Under the pieces are notes generated by a model, which was given only the letters and a program-made list of their open reading frames with translations, was not told the DNA's origin and ran no database searches. 64,000 nt of DNA from Hoyosella sp. YIM 151337 (lineage in GTDB: Bacteria; Actinomycetota; Actinomycetes; Mycobacteriales; Mycobacteriaceae). Of the stretch, positions 44,482 through 52,786 are shown in pieces. The stretch spans positions 62,001 through 126,000 of the forward strand of contig NZ_JAPEIQ010000030.1 of NCBI RefSeq assembly GCF_026041215.1, written 5' to 3'. Every line of letters starts with the position of its first letter. The first letter of the stretch is position 1. Made by a program: the position numbers and the translations under genes.

Positions 44482-46217
44482 GACGTTCTCCTTTGGTGTG
44501 CGATCGCAGCGAGCAGCACCGGCAACCGGTGAGTAGTGACGATTGCCTCGACACCCGCGTCCAGAGCGGCACGCACGCCGTCCGGGGCGCAGAAGAGCGC
44601 TCCCCGCACGGTTTTTGTCCCGGGCGGGATGTCGGGCAGTTGCTCACCAAGTTCTTCAGCCGGGATCATGTCCGCATCGAATACCGGCTCGACTGCGACG
44701 TTGGTGCCTACCTGCACCGGCGTCCGGCTCTCGGCCCACTCAGTGAGGCGTCGCAGATCGTCGTCCTCGCTTTCCGCGACTGCCGAGGTCGCTAACTCAC
44801 CGGAGTAGACGCGGCCGGTGGTGGCGTCGACCGTCACGGTGCGGCCAACTAAGCCCGTCACTGTGCCCGCACCGCATCCGACAACGCATGGTGTGTCGAG
44901 CGCGCGGCTCACCACGGCAGCGTGCGAGGTGGCACCACCTTGCTCGGTGATCACCGCGGCAGCCGCGATCATGCCGTGCACGTCTTCCGGGCTGGTCGAC
45001 TTGCGAACCAGAATGCAGCCTGGGCTGGCTTGCGCTGCCTCTGGGGTGTCCACGACGAGACCTGAGGCGACACCGGGACTAGCGGGAACACCGGTCGCGA
45101 GGACTTCTGCGCTGTCAGCGGCACCCGGAGCAATCTCCGGCCGCAACAGGGTGCGGACCTGCTCAGCGGTGACTCGAGAAACAGCCTCATCCGGCTCGAT
45201 GACACCCTCGTCGACGAGTTCGACAGCGATGCGCACCGCAGCGCGAGCTGTGCGCTTGGCTGGCCGGGACTGTAGCAGGAACAGCTCACCGCTTTGGACG
45301 GTGAACTCAATGTCCTGAGCATCTCGGCCCTCACGATCAAGGCACTCGGCGGCTTCGAGCAGTTCGTCGTGCACCGTCGGCCAGCGAGCGGCCAGATAGG
45401 ACAGCGGTTCCGGAGTCACCCGGCCGGAGACAACGTCCTCTCCCTGCCCTCCGGGGAGGTATTCGCCGTAGGGTTCCCGGGTGCCGTCGACCGGGTTGCG
45501 AGTGAAAAGAACTCCCGTACCGGATTTGTCGTCGAGGTTGCCGAAGACCATCGCCTGAATGGTGACGGCGGTGCCGAGGTCGTCAGGAATCCCATAGTGC
45601 TTGCGGTAAGCAAGGGCACGCCGGGAGCGGCTCGACTGGAATACCGCCGCTACCGCCGCGCGTAACTGCTCCCATGGATCCTGCGGAATGCTCATGCCGA
45701 CGTCATCGGCGATAACCGCCCGCACGGCTGCAGTGTCGGTCAGCTCATCGAGCTCTTCGGTACAGCCGAGCACCAGCCGCCCGTAGAACCCGGCAAACCG
45801 GCGGTGCACCTCTGCGGCGAAGTGAAGATCGCCACTTTCCGCTTCCAACGCGGCCTCGACCTCGTCGTTACACCCGAGATCGAGGATCGTGTCCATCATG
45901 CCGGGCATGCTGACAGCTGCGCCGGACCGCACCGACACCAGCAATGGGCGTTCGCTACCACCGAATGTACGGCCCAGTTCCGCTTCCAGAAAGCGGATTC
46001 CCGTCACCAATTCCTCGTCCAGCCCCTCGGGGAGGCGGCCGTCGGCGAAGTAGGCCTTGCAGGCGTCAGTGGTGACGACAAAGGCAGGAGGCACCCGCAG
46101 ACCAAGCGACCGCATGCGCCACAGACTCCACGCCTTGCCGCCAACCAGGTCACGGCTCGGCTCGGCTTCGGCGGCATCCGGCACCACCACCCAGCGCAAG
46201 CTCGTCGCGGTGCTCAT
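44478..46217 (-). CDS. PPDK/PEP-synthase-like ATP-grasp + His swivel protein lacking the PEP/pyruvate barrel
   Basis: A 579-residue protein. Residues about 20-320 match the nucleotide-binding half of pyruvate phosphate dikinase (GGKAWSLWRMRSLGLRVPPAF, LLVSVRSGA, VLFTRNPVDG, ELFLLQSRPA). Residues 375-470 are the phosphohistidine swivel domain with catalytic His432 in EQGGATSHAAVVSRAL. After the swivel only about 100 residues remain (LTEWAESRTPVQVGTNV), so the TIM-barrel that binds PEP/pyruvate, about 350 residues in full enzymes, is missing. The protein can therefore probably make phosphohistidine from ATP but needs another acceptor domain. Truncated PPDK proteins exist in mycobacteria. ATG overlaps the winged-helix gene's stop. 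Confidence 0.88.
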   Translation of the reverse strand: MSTATSLRWVVVPDAAEAEPSRDLVGGKAWSLWRMRSLGLRVPPAFVVTTDACKAYFADGRLPEGLDEELVTGIRFLEAELGRTFGGSERPLLVSVRSGAAVSMPGMMDTILDLGCNDEVEAALEAESGDLHFAAEVHRRFAGFYGRLVLGCTEELDELTDTAAVRAVIADDVGMSIPQDPWEQLRAAVAAVFQSSRSRRALAYRKHYGIPDDLGTAVTIQAMVFGNLDDKSGTGVLFTRNPVDGTREPYGEYLPGGQGEDVVSGRVTPEPLSYLAARWPTVHDELLEAAECLDREGRDAQDIEFTVQSGELFLLQSRPAKRTARAAVRIAVELVDEGVIEPDEAVSRVTAEQVRTLLRPEIAPGAADSAEVLATGVPASPGVASGLVVDTPEAAQASPGCILVRKSTSPEDVHGMIAAAAVITEQGGATSHAAVVSRALDTPCVVGCGAGTVTGLVGRTVTVDATTGRVYSGELATSAVAESEDDDLRRLTEWAESRTPVQVGTNVAVEPVFDADMIPAEELGEQLPDIPPGTKTVRGALFCAPDGVRAALDAGVEAIVTTHRLPVLLAAIAHQRRTS

Positions 46218-46822
46218 TCGGGACGCTCCCTTCCGGTCAGACGGAGAATGTGCTCGTGCATCTGGAACCACACGGTGTGCACCGAGTCGACCCGCACACC
46301 GCTGACGTAATCCGTCTCGCCACCTTCCGCGCGAGTAAGGGCGGCACCGATCCGGTCGAGGAATCGATCAACCAGCGGATCCGCATCGGCCAGCGGCCGC
46401 AGGACTTTGTCAGTCTTCTCGTGCACACGGCCGAGCTTGTTGATGATTTTGGCGTCGTAGTCGGGATCACCGTGGTCGTTGGGGACCCGTTCACCATCGA
46501 CCTCAATGGTTTGCCAGTCAGTGGTAAGTGCCAGCACCTGCTTGTTCACGCCGGTTTCGAACGAGTCCATCGCGTCGGTGATGGCGGGGTTCGAGCGCAG
46601 TGCTCCGAAGGCTCGCGGATAGACACCGTCGAGGAATTCGCGGCCTGCAGGTGTGATCATGTAGCTACCGCGCGCTGATATGACAGCACCTTCGACTACG
46701 GCCTTTTCTAGCGCCGTCTCGACATCGGTAACCGGCAGTCCATTGATCTCGCCGAGCTGCTCGGCAGAACCTAACTGCCGCAAGGTGAGGGTATGTACGG
46801 TGAGTTCGTAGGGGTCGAGCAT
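46214..46822 (-). CDS. Winged-helix-like protein paired with the PPDK-like protein
   Basis: A 202-residue protein. The first 75 residues look like a winged helix (LTLRQLGSAEQLGEINGLPV, VEGAVISARGSYMITPAGREFL), and the rest is a helical domain rich in Asp/Arg (ITDAMDSFETGVNKQVLALT, IINKLGRVHEKTDKVLRPL). I do not recognise a named family; it may be a regulatory or structural subunit of the truncated PPDK rather than a DNA-binding regulator, because the gene is translationally coupled (ATGA) to it. Upstream lies the acyl-CoA ligase, 25 bases away. Confidence 0.75.
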   Translation of the reverse strand: MLDPYELTVHTLTLRQLGSAEQLGEINGLPVTDVETALEKAVVEGAVISARGSYMITPAGREFLDGVYPRAFGALRSNPAITDAMDSFETGVNKQVLALTTDWQTIEVDGERVPNDHGDPDYDAKIINKLGRVHEKTDKVLRPLADADPLVDRFLDRIGAALTRAEGGETDYVSGVRVDSVHTVWFQMHEHILRLTGRERPE

Positions 46823-46847
46823 GATGGGTCCTTAAGGTTTGTAGGGG

Positions 46848-48317
46848 TCACGCCCGCGCGGCGACCATTCGCTCGCGCACTTGGCGGCGCAGAGACTTCC
46901 CGACCGGACTGGTGGGGATGTTTGGCCAGATCTCTAGGGAACGGGGGCGTTTGAATCCCGCGAGCCGGTCAGCGCAGAACTCGAGAATTTCGTCAGGCTG
47001 AGCATCGGACCGAGTGACCACAGCGGCGGCGACTCGCTCACCCCACTTGTCGTCGGGAAGGCCGACCACTGCGGCTTCAACCACGGCGGGGTGTGTCAGC
47101 AGCGCATCCTCGACTTCACGCGGGTAGACGTTGAAGCCTCCTGAGATAATGACGTCGTGCCTGCGGTCGAGCAGGTGCAGGTAGCCATCTGCGTCCCAGC
47201 GGCCGATGTCTCCGGTGTGCAGCCAGCCGTCCGGCTCGATCGTTTCGGCGGTGGCCTCGGGACGGCGCCAGTACTGGCTCATCGTGTGCGGGCCCCGTGT
47301 CAGGACCTCACCCACCTCACCAGGCCCGAGCACCGTGCCGTCCGTCGACCGAACCTGCACCTCAACGAAGGTGTAAGGCTTGCCCGCGGACGTAAGGCGT
47401 TCGGGGGTGTGCTCCCATGGCTGCAGGCAGGTAATCGCGAGTGGAGCCTCTGCCTGACCGTACAACTGCGCGAATACCGGACCGAGAACATCGATTCCAC
47501 GTTGGAGCACCGTTGTGGCGATCGGTGCGCCCCCGTAGCACAGCCGCTCGAGCGCAAGATCTGCTGTCGCTGTCGCGGAGTCTTCAAGCAGCATGGCGAT
47601 CATCGTCGGCACCATAAAAGTCGATGTGGCTCGGTACTTCTGTGCGGCCTCGAGGAACGCGGCGGGCGAGAATTTCGGGACGATAACGTTCTGTGCCCCC
47701 TTGACCAAGTGCGGCAGGAAGAAGGCTCCACTGCCGTGGGTTATCGGTGCGGCATGCAGCATCACCGAGTCTGGTCGCAGGTTGGGCAGCAGGTCGACCA
47801 AGAAGTTGCTTACCTCGGCAAGCTCGCTACGTGTCGTGAGCACGACAGCCTTGGGTTTGCCGGTGGTGCCGCCGGTGTATGCCAGCCGCAGTGGCGCATC
47901 CTGCTCGCGCCGCACGTCACACGGACCGTGTGGTGCGCTTTCGATGAGGCGCGGGAGGTCGCCTGCGGAAATCATCACCTCAACCTGGGCGGGTGGCTCG
48001 CCGGCGTAGACGAGGGCGCGTGCTTGCGAATCCTCCACTTTGTAGGCGTGTTCGTGCGCAGTCTCACGAACGTTGAGTGGTACCCGGACCAGACCCGCCT
48101 TTGCGAGCGCGTAGTAGACAACGACGCCGTCGATGCCGTTTGGCATCAGTACCGCGACACGGTCACCGGCGGTGAGACCGCGGGCCAGCAGGGCGTGGCC
48201 GAGCCGGTCAGTGAGTTCGTCGAACTCGGCGAAGCTCACCACTCGGTCCCCGTCATTGAGCGCGGGAGCGGCACCGTACTGCCGCCCCGCGCGACGGATC
48301 AGGTCACCGATCTGCAT
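46848..48317 (-). CDS. AMP-forming acyl-CoA synthetase
   Basis: A 489-residue ANL-family ligase. YTGGTTGKPKAV is the phosphate loop, GWLHTGDIG and DVIISGGFNVYPREVEDAL flank the hinge, and the catalytic Lys is in PVGKSLRR at the C-terminus. It makes an acyl-CoA from an acid with ATP giving AMP and PPi. In the proposed pathway it would activate the carboxylation product to a CoA thioester for the SCP2-type thiolase. It starts inside the 3' end of the preceding gene (14-base overlap). Confidence 0.92.
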   Translation of the reverse strand: MQIGDLIRRAGRQYGAAPALNDGDRVVSFAEFDELTDRLGHALLARGLTAGDRVAVLMPNGIDGVVVYYALAKAGLVRVPLNVRETAHEHAYKVEDSQARALVYAGEPPAQVEVMISAGDLPRLIESAPHGPCDVRREQDAPLRLAYTGGTTGKPKAVVLTTRSELAEVSNFLVDLLPNLRPDSVMLHAAPITHGSGAFFLPHLVKGAQNVIVPKFSPAAFLEAAQKYRATSTFMVPTMIAMLLEDSATATADLALERLCYGGAPIATTVLQRGIDVLGPVFAQLYGQAEAPLAITCLQPWEHTPERLTSAGKPYTFVEVQVRSTDGTVLGPGEVGEVLTRGPHTMSQYWRRPEATAETIEPDGWLHTGDIGRWDADGYLHLLDRRHDVIISGGFNVYPREVEDALLTHPAVVEAAVVGLPDDKWGERVAAAVVTRSDAQPDEILEFCADRLAGFKRPRSLEIWPNIPTSPVGKSLRRQVRERMVAARA

Positions 48318-49881
48318 CGTTCTCGTTCTCCTTCGCCCCGGAGGACGGCAGATCAGCGCGTCGCAGTCCGGAACCCCGGCCTTCAAGGTTTCGTGACCCC
48401 CGCTGGGTGAGGCGATACAACTCGTCTGCCGGTGCGGTGCCGTAGTTCCACTTCACCCACTCCTCATCGAGGTAGCGGCGGGAGCCTTCGAGTACGGCAG
48501 GGGTGAATCCCTTTGCTCGCCGGTTGTATTCGTCGAGATCTATCCGCCCTGCGCTGGTGGTCCATAGTCCCGTCTTCCCAGGCAAGCTGGATGAGCCAGA
48601 GAACTGGTCTCCGGCAGTCGGGGCGTAATCGTTGTCTGTAAGGACCGAGTACGGGATGCCGGTGAGCATGTTTCGGTTCTGGCTTGAGTATCGGGCCATG
48701 GTGTACTCGTTGCTCGTCTGGTGGGGCAGACCGAGCAAACCGACCATTTCACCGAGATTGTCGCGCCCGTATTCGTCATTCAGCAGCGGCTTGAAACGCT
48801 GCACTCGATCGTCGATTTCGAACCAATCGCTCTGCCGGTAAGTCCCGGCGAGGTGCGCGAAGTCCTTCGCTACCGACGAATAGACCAGAGCGCCAGCGTC
48901 GATCATCTGCTCACGCGACCAATTCGCGATCCGCTTCCACAGATCGGTGGTCGCCTCATTGAGGATCTCCCGGTACTCCTCCATCGTGTCAGCCAGGGTG
49001 TCGGCGTTCTCCATGCCCACAGGGATGTAGCCGTCGGTCAGCGCGTCCGAGGTATACATTCCGACGGCTTCGATGTTCGCGGCGTTGTATCCAGGTTCTG
49101 CCTCGAACGAGGCCCAGTCATCCATGAGGTGGAAATTCGTTCCCTTAAAGACGATGGGGATCGAGAGGTTGTTGAACGGCAGCCGCGTGGCGATGCCGTC
49201 AAGCCACGGATAGTCACCCTCGGTTAGGTCGAAGAAGTCCCGCATAATCATCTGGCGGTTGTTGCCAAAGTTGTACGGGCCGCTGTTATGCAGACCGATG
49301 CGGCATTCGCAATGCGCGAGAAACGCATATTGCGACAACTGGGCGACGAGTTTGGTCGCGGCGGTATGTAGCCGGTCACCGGGGACTACACCGTGCAGAT
49401 CTGATTCGAACACCTGCAGGGTTCGCTCGGGAAGGAACTGGCTGCGATCGCCGAACTCCTTGTTGGTGAGGTGACCGTCATTGCGGTGGTATGCGAGGTT
49501 GAACCGCCGCGAGAAATCGAGCACGTCGACGACATCCTCAACGGCGTCGGCGGGCCGCAGCAGCCCCCAGTTCATCAGCATTTCCCGGCCGATGAGGTAG
49601 AACGCGGGCATTCCCCACGCGGCGTTCACAGTGTCCACCTTGAGGCTGACCTCGCGGGCGCGGTCGCCGAGTTCCTCGGCCGGAGTCGCCGCGTCGATTT
49701 CCCGCAGAAGCGTGGGCAGCCGGTAGAAGCCGTTGAGGTAGCTCACCAGCATGTACGGGTTCATCGGGAAAAGCTTCGACTCCTGCACGGTGCGCGTGAT
49801 GCACAACCAGTACGTGGTGTCAGAGAGGTTCCGCAGGTAGTTGTTGGTTTCCAGCAAAGTGCGGTAGTTCAGGTTCGCCAT
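48304..49881 (-). CDS. Unrecognised 525-residue protein (family X, copy A) partnered with a swivel-domain protein
   Basis: I do not recognise this family. Two paralogues occur in the neighbouring operon (52787-54412 and 54414-55613). Shared landmarks: ESKLFPMNPYML (residues 34-45), an IGRExL block near 97-102, YAFLAHCECR then SGPY (185-203), RDFF near 214, and YPWLDGI at 224-230. No signal peptide or membrane segment. This copy has an extra C-terminal stretch of about 120 residues. Its gene starts four bases after a swivel-domain gene; in the paralogue at 52787-54412 the same two parts are one polypeptide. I infer it is the acceptor-binding or catalytic domain of a PEP-synthase-like phosphotransferase. 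Confidence 0.8.
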   Translation of the reverse strand: MANLNYRTLLETNNYLRNLSDTTYWLCITRTVQESKLFPMNPYMLVSYLNGFYRLPTLLREIDAATPAEELGDRAREVSLKVDTVNAAWGMPAFYLIGREMLMNWGLLRPADAVEDVVDVLDFSRRFNLAYHRNDGHLTNKEFGDRSQFLPERTLQVFESDLHGVVPGDRLHTAATKLVAQLSQYAFLAHCECRIGLHNSGPYNFGNNRQMIMRDFFDLTEGDYPWLDGIATRLPFNNLSIPIVFKGTNFHLMDDWASFEAEPGYNAANIEAVGMYTSDALTDGYIPVGMENADTLADTMEEYREILNEATTDLWKRIANWSREQMIDAGALVYSSVAKDFAHLAGTYRQSDWFEIDDRVQRFKPLLNDEYGRDNLGEMVGLLGLPHQTSNEYTMARYSSQNRNMLTGIPYSVLTDNDYAPTAGDQFSGSSSLPGKTGLWTTSAGRIDLDEYNRRAKGFTPAVLEGSRRYLDEEWVKWNYGTAPADELYRLTQRGSRNLEGRGSGLRRADLPSSGAKENENDADR

Positions 49882-49885
49882 GGTC

Positions 49886-50602
49886 TCAGCCTTCGTTCTC
49901 GATCAGCCAGATCCGGGCATGCCCGGTGTCACCCGTCTCGTAGGCGTCTGCCGCCGGTGGTGCCGCGGTGACTTCGATCTCGACAACGTCGCCGTTCTTC
50001 AAGTCGTCGATCTTGCAGTTCATCAGCGTCGGGACGTCGTACTCGCGGGCAAGGATGCCCAGGTGAGAGCGCACCGTTCCGCCTAGGCAGATCACGCCGG
50101 CGAAGCCTTCAATAATCGGCGCGGTCAGAGTTCCGCCCGAGTCGTCGATCACCGCGATGGTGCCCGGCGGGATTCCATCCGCGAGAAACTCCATGACTTG
50201 ATCGACGGTTGAGACCAGAGCTACCGGGCCGGTGATCGTCTGAGACTTCTTGATGACGTTGTCGCCCACGCCCACCTGGCGACGACCGTCTGAGTCCAGT
50301 CCCTCCGCAAACGCCCGTGCCGCACGTTCGGCGCTCTTGTACTTATCTGGCTCGGATTCAAGCGATACCGTCGCGGAGTATTCGAACCGGTATCCGGAGT
50401 CGAGGGCCTCTTGCTCGATGGCCCGTGCGTCGTCGAGGGAGAAAAGATCAAACTGTCGTTCGAATACGACGTTCTTCCACTGTTCCCCTGCCGCAGCAAG
50501 TCTTTGTGCTGCCAACAACCGCACTGCGGTGTTGAAGCGGCCGGGCAATGGCAGCATCTCAGTAGATCCCCATTTCGGGGGTGCAACCACAGAGTCGGAC
50601 AT
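49886..50602 (-). CDS. PEP-utilising-enzyme swivel (phosphohistidine) domain protein, copy A'
   Basis: A 238-residue protein whose last 110 residues form the mobile His domain of PEP synthase/PPDK: GTIAVIDDSGGTL, GFAGVICLGGTVRSHLGILAR with His180 at the phospho-acceptor position, DVPTLMNC, and DVVEIEV. The N-terminal 125 residues are not recognised. It has neither the ATP-grasp nor the PEP barrel, so it should be a phosphate shuttle between the truncated PPDK-like protein and its partner encoded four bases downstream. First gene of the long operon, with GAGG upstream of the ATG. Confidence 0.85.
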   Translation of the reverse strand: MSDSVVAPPKWGSTEMLPLPGRFNTAVRLLAAQRLAAAGEQWKNVVFERQFDLFSLDDARAIEQEALDSGYRFEYSATVSLESEPDKYKSAERAARAFAEGLDSDGRRQVGVGDNVIKKSQTITGPVALVSTVDQVMEFLADGIPPGTIAVIDDSGGTLTAPIIEGFAGVICLGGTVRSHLGILAREYDVPTLMNCKIDDLKNGDVVEIEVTAAPPAADAYETGDTGHARIWLIENEG

Positions 50603-50681
50603 GTCACCTCACTCGTGTCAAGGGTGGCGAAGGTGCCACTGGCGCCGGGGAAACGGGCCCTGCCTGGGCATTTATCTCCGG

Positions 50682-50715
50682 CTAGTTGTCGTTGTGAGAC
50701 AAAACTAGTTAGTAT
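50682..50715. promoter_or_regulatory. Inverted repeat and probable leaderless promoter of the luxR gene
   Basis: CTAGTTGTC and GACAAAACTAG form an inverted repeat (one extra pair of bases in the right arm) around a 7-base centre. TAGTAT at 50710-50715 fits an actinobacterial -10 box (TANNNT) and lies seven bases before the GTG start, so the mRNA may be leaderless; TTGTCG at 50686 is a fair -35. Confidence 0.45.
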
Positions 50716-50722
50716 CGGCAAT

Positions 50723-51553
50723 GTGACCCAGTCCACGTTGGGGGACACTTCTGGGACATCGCCAACCGCTAGGCCCACATCCCACACCCGGTCCCCGGCT
50801 CGAGCCAACCTCCACAAAGCGGACTACGAGCGTGCCTTCGATGTCCTCGAACAGTGCGCCGACGCAGCCTGCCTACCCGACTTCAAAGAACGAGCGGTCG
50901 ACGCGATCAGCGAGCACTTTGCGCTGAAGCATGTCTCATTTTTCGCGGGGCCGACCTTTCACACAGTGTTCGAGGACACCACTCCCCTGACTGCTGGTAA
51001 GACCAGCAAGATGCTGCCCGAGTACCAAGACCGGTGGGCCCGCCACGACGTCTTCGGCACGCCGGCAGCGATGCGCCAACTCGTCTCCAGTGGCGTTTCT
51101 ACGCTCGATGAGCTCCAGTCCATGGGACGCCTTCCGAGCGCTGCTGACGCTTATGTCAGGTACTTCCTCACCGCCACATGGCGGATGCAAACCGCAGCCG
51201 CACTCCGCCTGGAGCTGAGCTCAGGGCACACTGCTTTGCTTGGGATGTTCGACCCGGAACCGGGCAAGATCGGCCCCGCGGAGGCTGCCGCACTTCGGCT
51301 GCTCAGCCGGCAGATGTCAGCCATGGCACGCGGTCTGCCCCCGTCGAGGCCGCAAGCTGCGCTGGCGAAGCTTTCCGAACGGCAGCGGCAGGTCGCCCGA
51401 CTCGTCGCCGACGGTCTGTCGAATGCGCAGATCGCCGAGATCCTTTCCCTCGCCGAAGACAGCGTGAAGAAGTACGTCACCCGAATTCTCACCACAACCG
51501 GGTGCAAGTCACGGATGGAGCTGGCACTCCTCGCCCGGGCGCAGCGAATCTAA
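50723..51553 (+). CDS. LuxR-type transcriptional regulator
   Basis: About 276 residues: a low-complexity start, a ligand-sensing domain (roughly residues 35-195) of unknown type, and a C-terminal LuxR/FixJ helix-turn-helix (LSERQRQVARLVADGLSNAQ, IAEILSLAEDSVKKYVTRIL). No acyl-homoserine lactone signature is evident, nor a receiver domain. The GTG start is supported by a -10-like box seven bases upstream and no ribosome site; a TTG five codons later is possible. It lies between the two swivel-containing operons, both transcribed away to its left or toward it, and is the obvious candidate regulator for them. Confidence 0.85.
   Translation: MTQSTLGDTSGTSPTARPTSHTRSPARANLHKADYERAFDVLEQCADAACLPDFKERAVDAISEHFALKHVSFFAGPTFHTVFEDTTPLTAGKTSKMLPEYQDRWARHDVFGTPAAMRQLVSSGVSTLDELQSMGRLPSAADAYVRYFLTATWRMQTAAALRLELSSGHTALLGMFDPEPGKIGPAEAAALRLLSRQMSAMARGLPPSRPQAALAKLSERQRQVARLVADGLSNAQIAEILSLAEDSVKKYVTRILTTTGCKSRMELALLARAQRI
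50729..50747. promoter_or_regulatory. 19-bp motif shared by both swivel operons, copy 1
   Basis: CAGTCCACGTTGGGGGACA lies inside the 5' end of the luxR gene, about 127 bases upstream of the first gene of the leftward long operon. A copy with one mismatch is upstream of the second operon. It contains the inverted halves GTCC and GGAC. Confidence 0.6.
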
Positions 51554-51571
51554 AAGAGGGGAATACCGAAA

Positions 51572-51600
51572 GGGCCGCGGACGTCTTTCGTCCGCGGCCC
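51572..51600. terminator. Perfect 12-bp hairpin between luxR and the convergent gene
   Basis: GGGCCGCGGACG pairs perfectly with CGTCCGCGGCCC around a TCTTT loop, 18 bases after the luxR stop and 15 before the end of the convergent gene. It should act in both directions. Confidence 0.88.
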
Positions 51601-51615
51601 ACTCACCCACTCCAG

Positions 51616-52761
51616 TTAGAGGAAGGACGACTCCTTCGTCAGCCCGTAGCGTGGATGTTCACCGATCACCATCGACTCGAAAATGCCGTATCCCACGGCA
51701 TCGCCCTCGCGGCAACGGATCACACAGTCACGCAGCTGGTGCACCTCACGTGCGGTCTTTGGATCCGACACGTCGGCATAGCGCTCACCGTCCAGGTGCA
51801 GCGGTCCTTGCCAGCTGCCATGGCGCTGGCCCTTGAATCCGAAGTAGAGCCCCGTTCCAAGATGGAATCCGATGTCGCTCACGGGTTCGATCTCGATGGT
51901 GCGAGTCTGGCCCCAGCCTGCGTCGAAGGTCATCTTGCCACCAAGGAGACGGCGGTTGACGGGGTCGTATTTGAGGTCGTCCTGCAGCCCGTACAGCGGA
52001 GTCTGAGTGCCGTCCGCGTGGTTCTCGAATCCGGAGAAGTACGTCACGGCGCCATCCACCCACTGGAGGTAATGATGGATTTCGTACATCGATCCGTCGG
52101 GACGCTGCATCCACATCGGGCTCCACGTAAGGAGAAAATCGCCTTTGAGCCGCTCTTTCTTGAAGACATCCGGTGCAGGTTCTCCGACGTCCATCCGCAC
52201 GCCCCAGGAATGATCCCGGAAACCAAACCACTGATCGTCGTGTACCTCTATCCGCTCATCATCGATCCACACCTCGCCGCTCACCGTAGAAGCCTGGTGG
52301 TAGCGGAGCAGATCACTCTGCACACGGAAACCCTGCGGCTCACGCTGGGCATCCTTCTGCTCGAGGAAGGGTGGCATCACTCCGGTGACTGTGAGGTCGA
52401 ACCGCAACGGAGCCACATCGTTCTCCTGCAATACCCACCGAACCTTACGGAGCGGCTCGATCACTTCGTAATCCAGAGGCCCAACACCCACCCGCTCCGG
52501 GTCGGAATCCAGCTGCCGGCTGGCTCGCACCGTGAGTTGCTCTGTCCCGCGGGATATGCCCGCGAACATGTCAATCACATTCCGATTGTGGTACTTACCC
52601 AAACCAATATCGACCTGCAGCGAACCGTCACGGGCAAACAGCGAGGACCACAGCTTCTCGGTCCACGCAACATCAGCCTGGCTTATCGTCGCGAATGTTT
52701 CGGGCGTCTGGTGACACAGCAGTTCGTCTGCGGGAACGAGCTTCTGCATGGATTGGCGCAT
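51616..52761 (-). CDS. Lipocalin/CrtC-like beta-barrel protein of unknown function
   Basis: A 381-residue protein with two halves rich in predicted beta strands. The motif DQWFGFRDHSWGVR (around residues 180-195) recalls a group of actinobacterial proteins distantly related to carotenoid 1,2-hydratase and tocopherol cyclase-like barrels (from memory). No signal peptide. Such barrels bind hydrophobic or terpenoid ligands. The start is the ATG with GAGGAGG upstream, leaving a 25-base gap after the swivel fusion gene; the open frame upstream overlaps that gene and is not used. Last gene of the second swivel operon. A substrate-binding or hydratase role is possible. Confidence 0.75.
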   Translation of the reverse strand: MRQSMQKLVPADELLCHQTPETFATISQADVAWTEKLWSSLFARDGSLQVDIGLGKYHNRNVIDMFAGISRGTEQLTVRASRQLDSDPERVGVGPLDYEVIEPLRKVRWVLQENDVAPLRFDLTVTGVMPPFLEQKDAQREPQGFRVQSDLLRYHQASTVSGEVWIDDERIEVHDDQWFGFRDHSWGVRMDVGEPAPDVFKKERLKGDFLLTWSPMWMQRPDGSMYEIHHYLQWVDGAVTYFSGFENHADGTQTPLYGLQDDLKYDPVNRRLLGGKMTFDAGWGQTRTIEIEPVSDIGFHLGTGLYFGFKGQRHGSWQGPLHLDGERYADVSDPKTAREVHQLRDCVIRCREGDAVGYGIFESMVIGEHPRYGLTKESSFL

Positions 52762-52786
52762 TTCCGCGCCTCCTCTCAGCTGGAAA

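Noticed and set aside
41026-46217. Ordinary acetyl-/propionyl-CoA or pyruvate carboxylase
   Set aside because: The carboxyltransferase is DRE-TIM, not crotonase-fold, so CoA-thioester carboxylation is excluded; the altered metal and substrate motifs and the separate carrier argue against a standard pyruvate carboxylase.
47157-48410. 417-codon rightward open frame over the acyl-CoA ligase
   Set aside because: Antisense to a clear AMP-ligase with all motifs; no recognisable domain.
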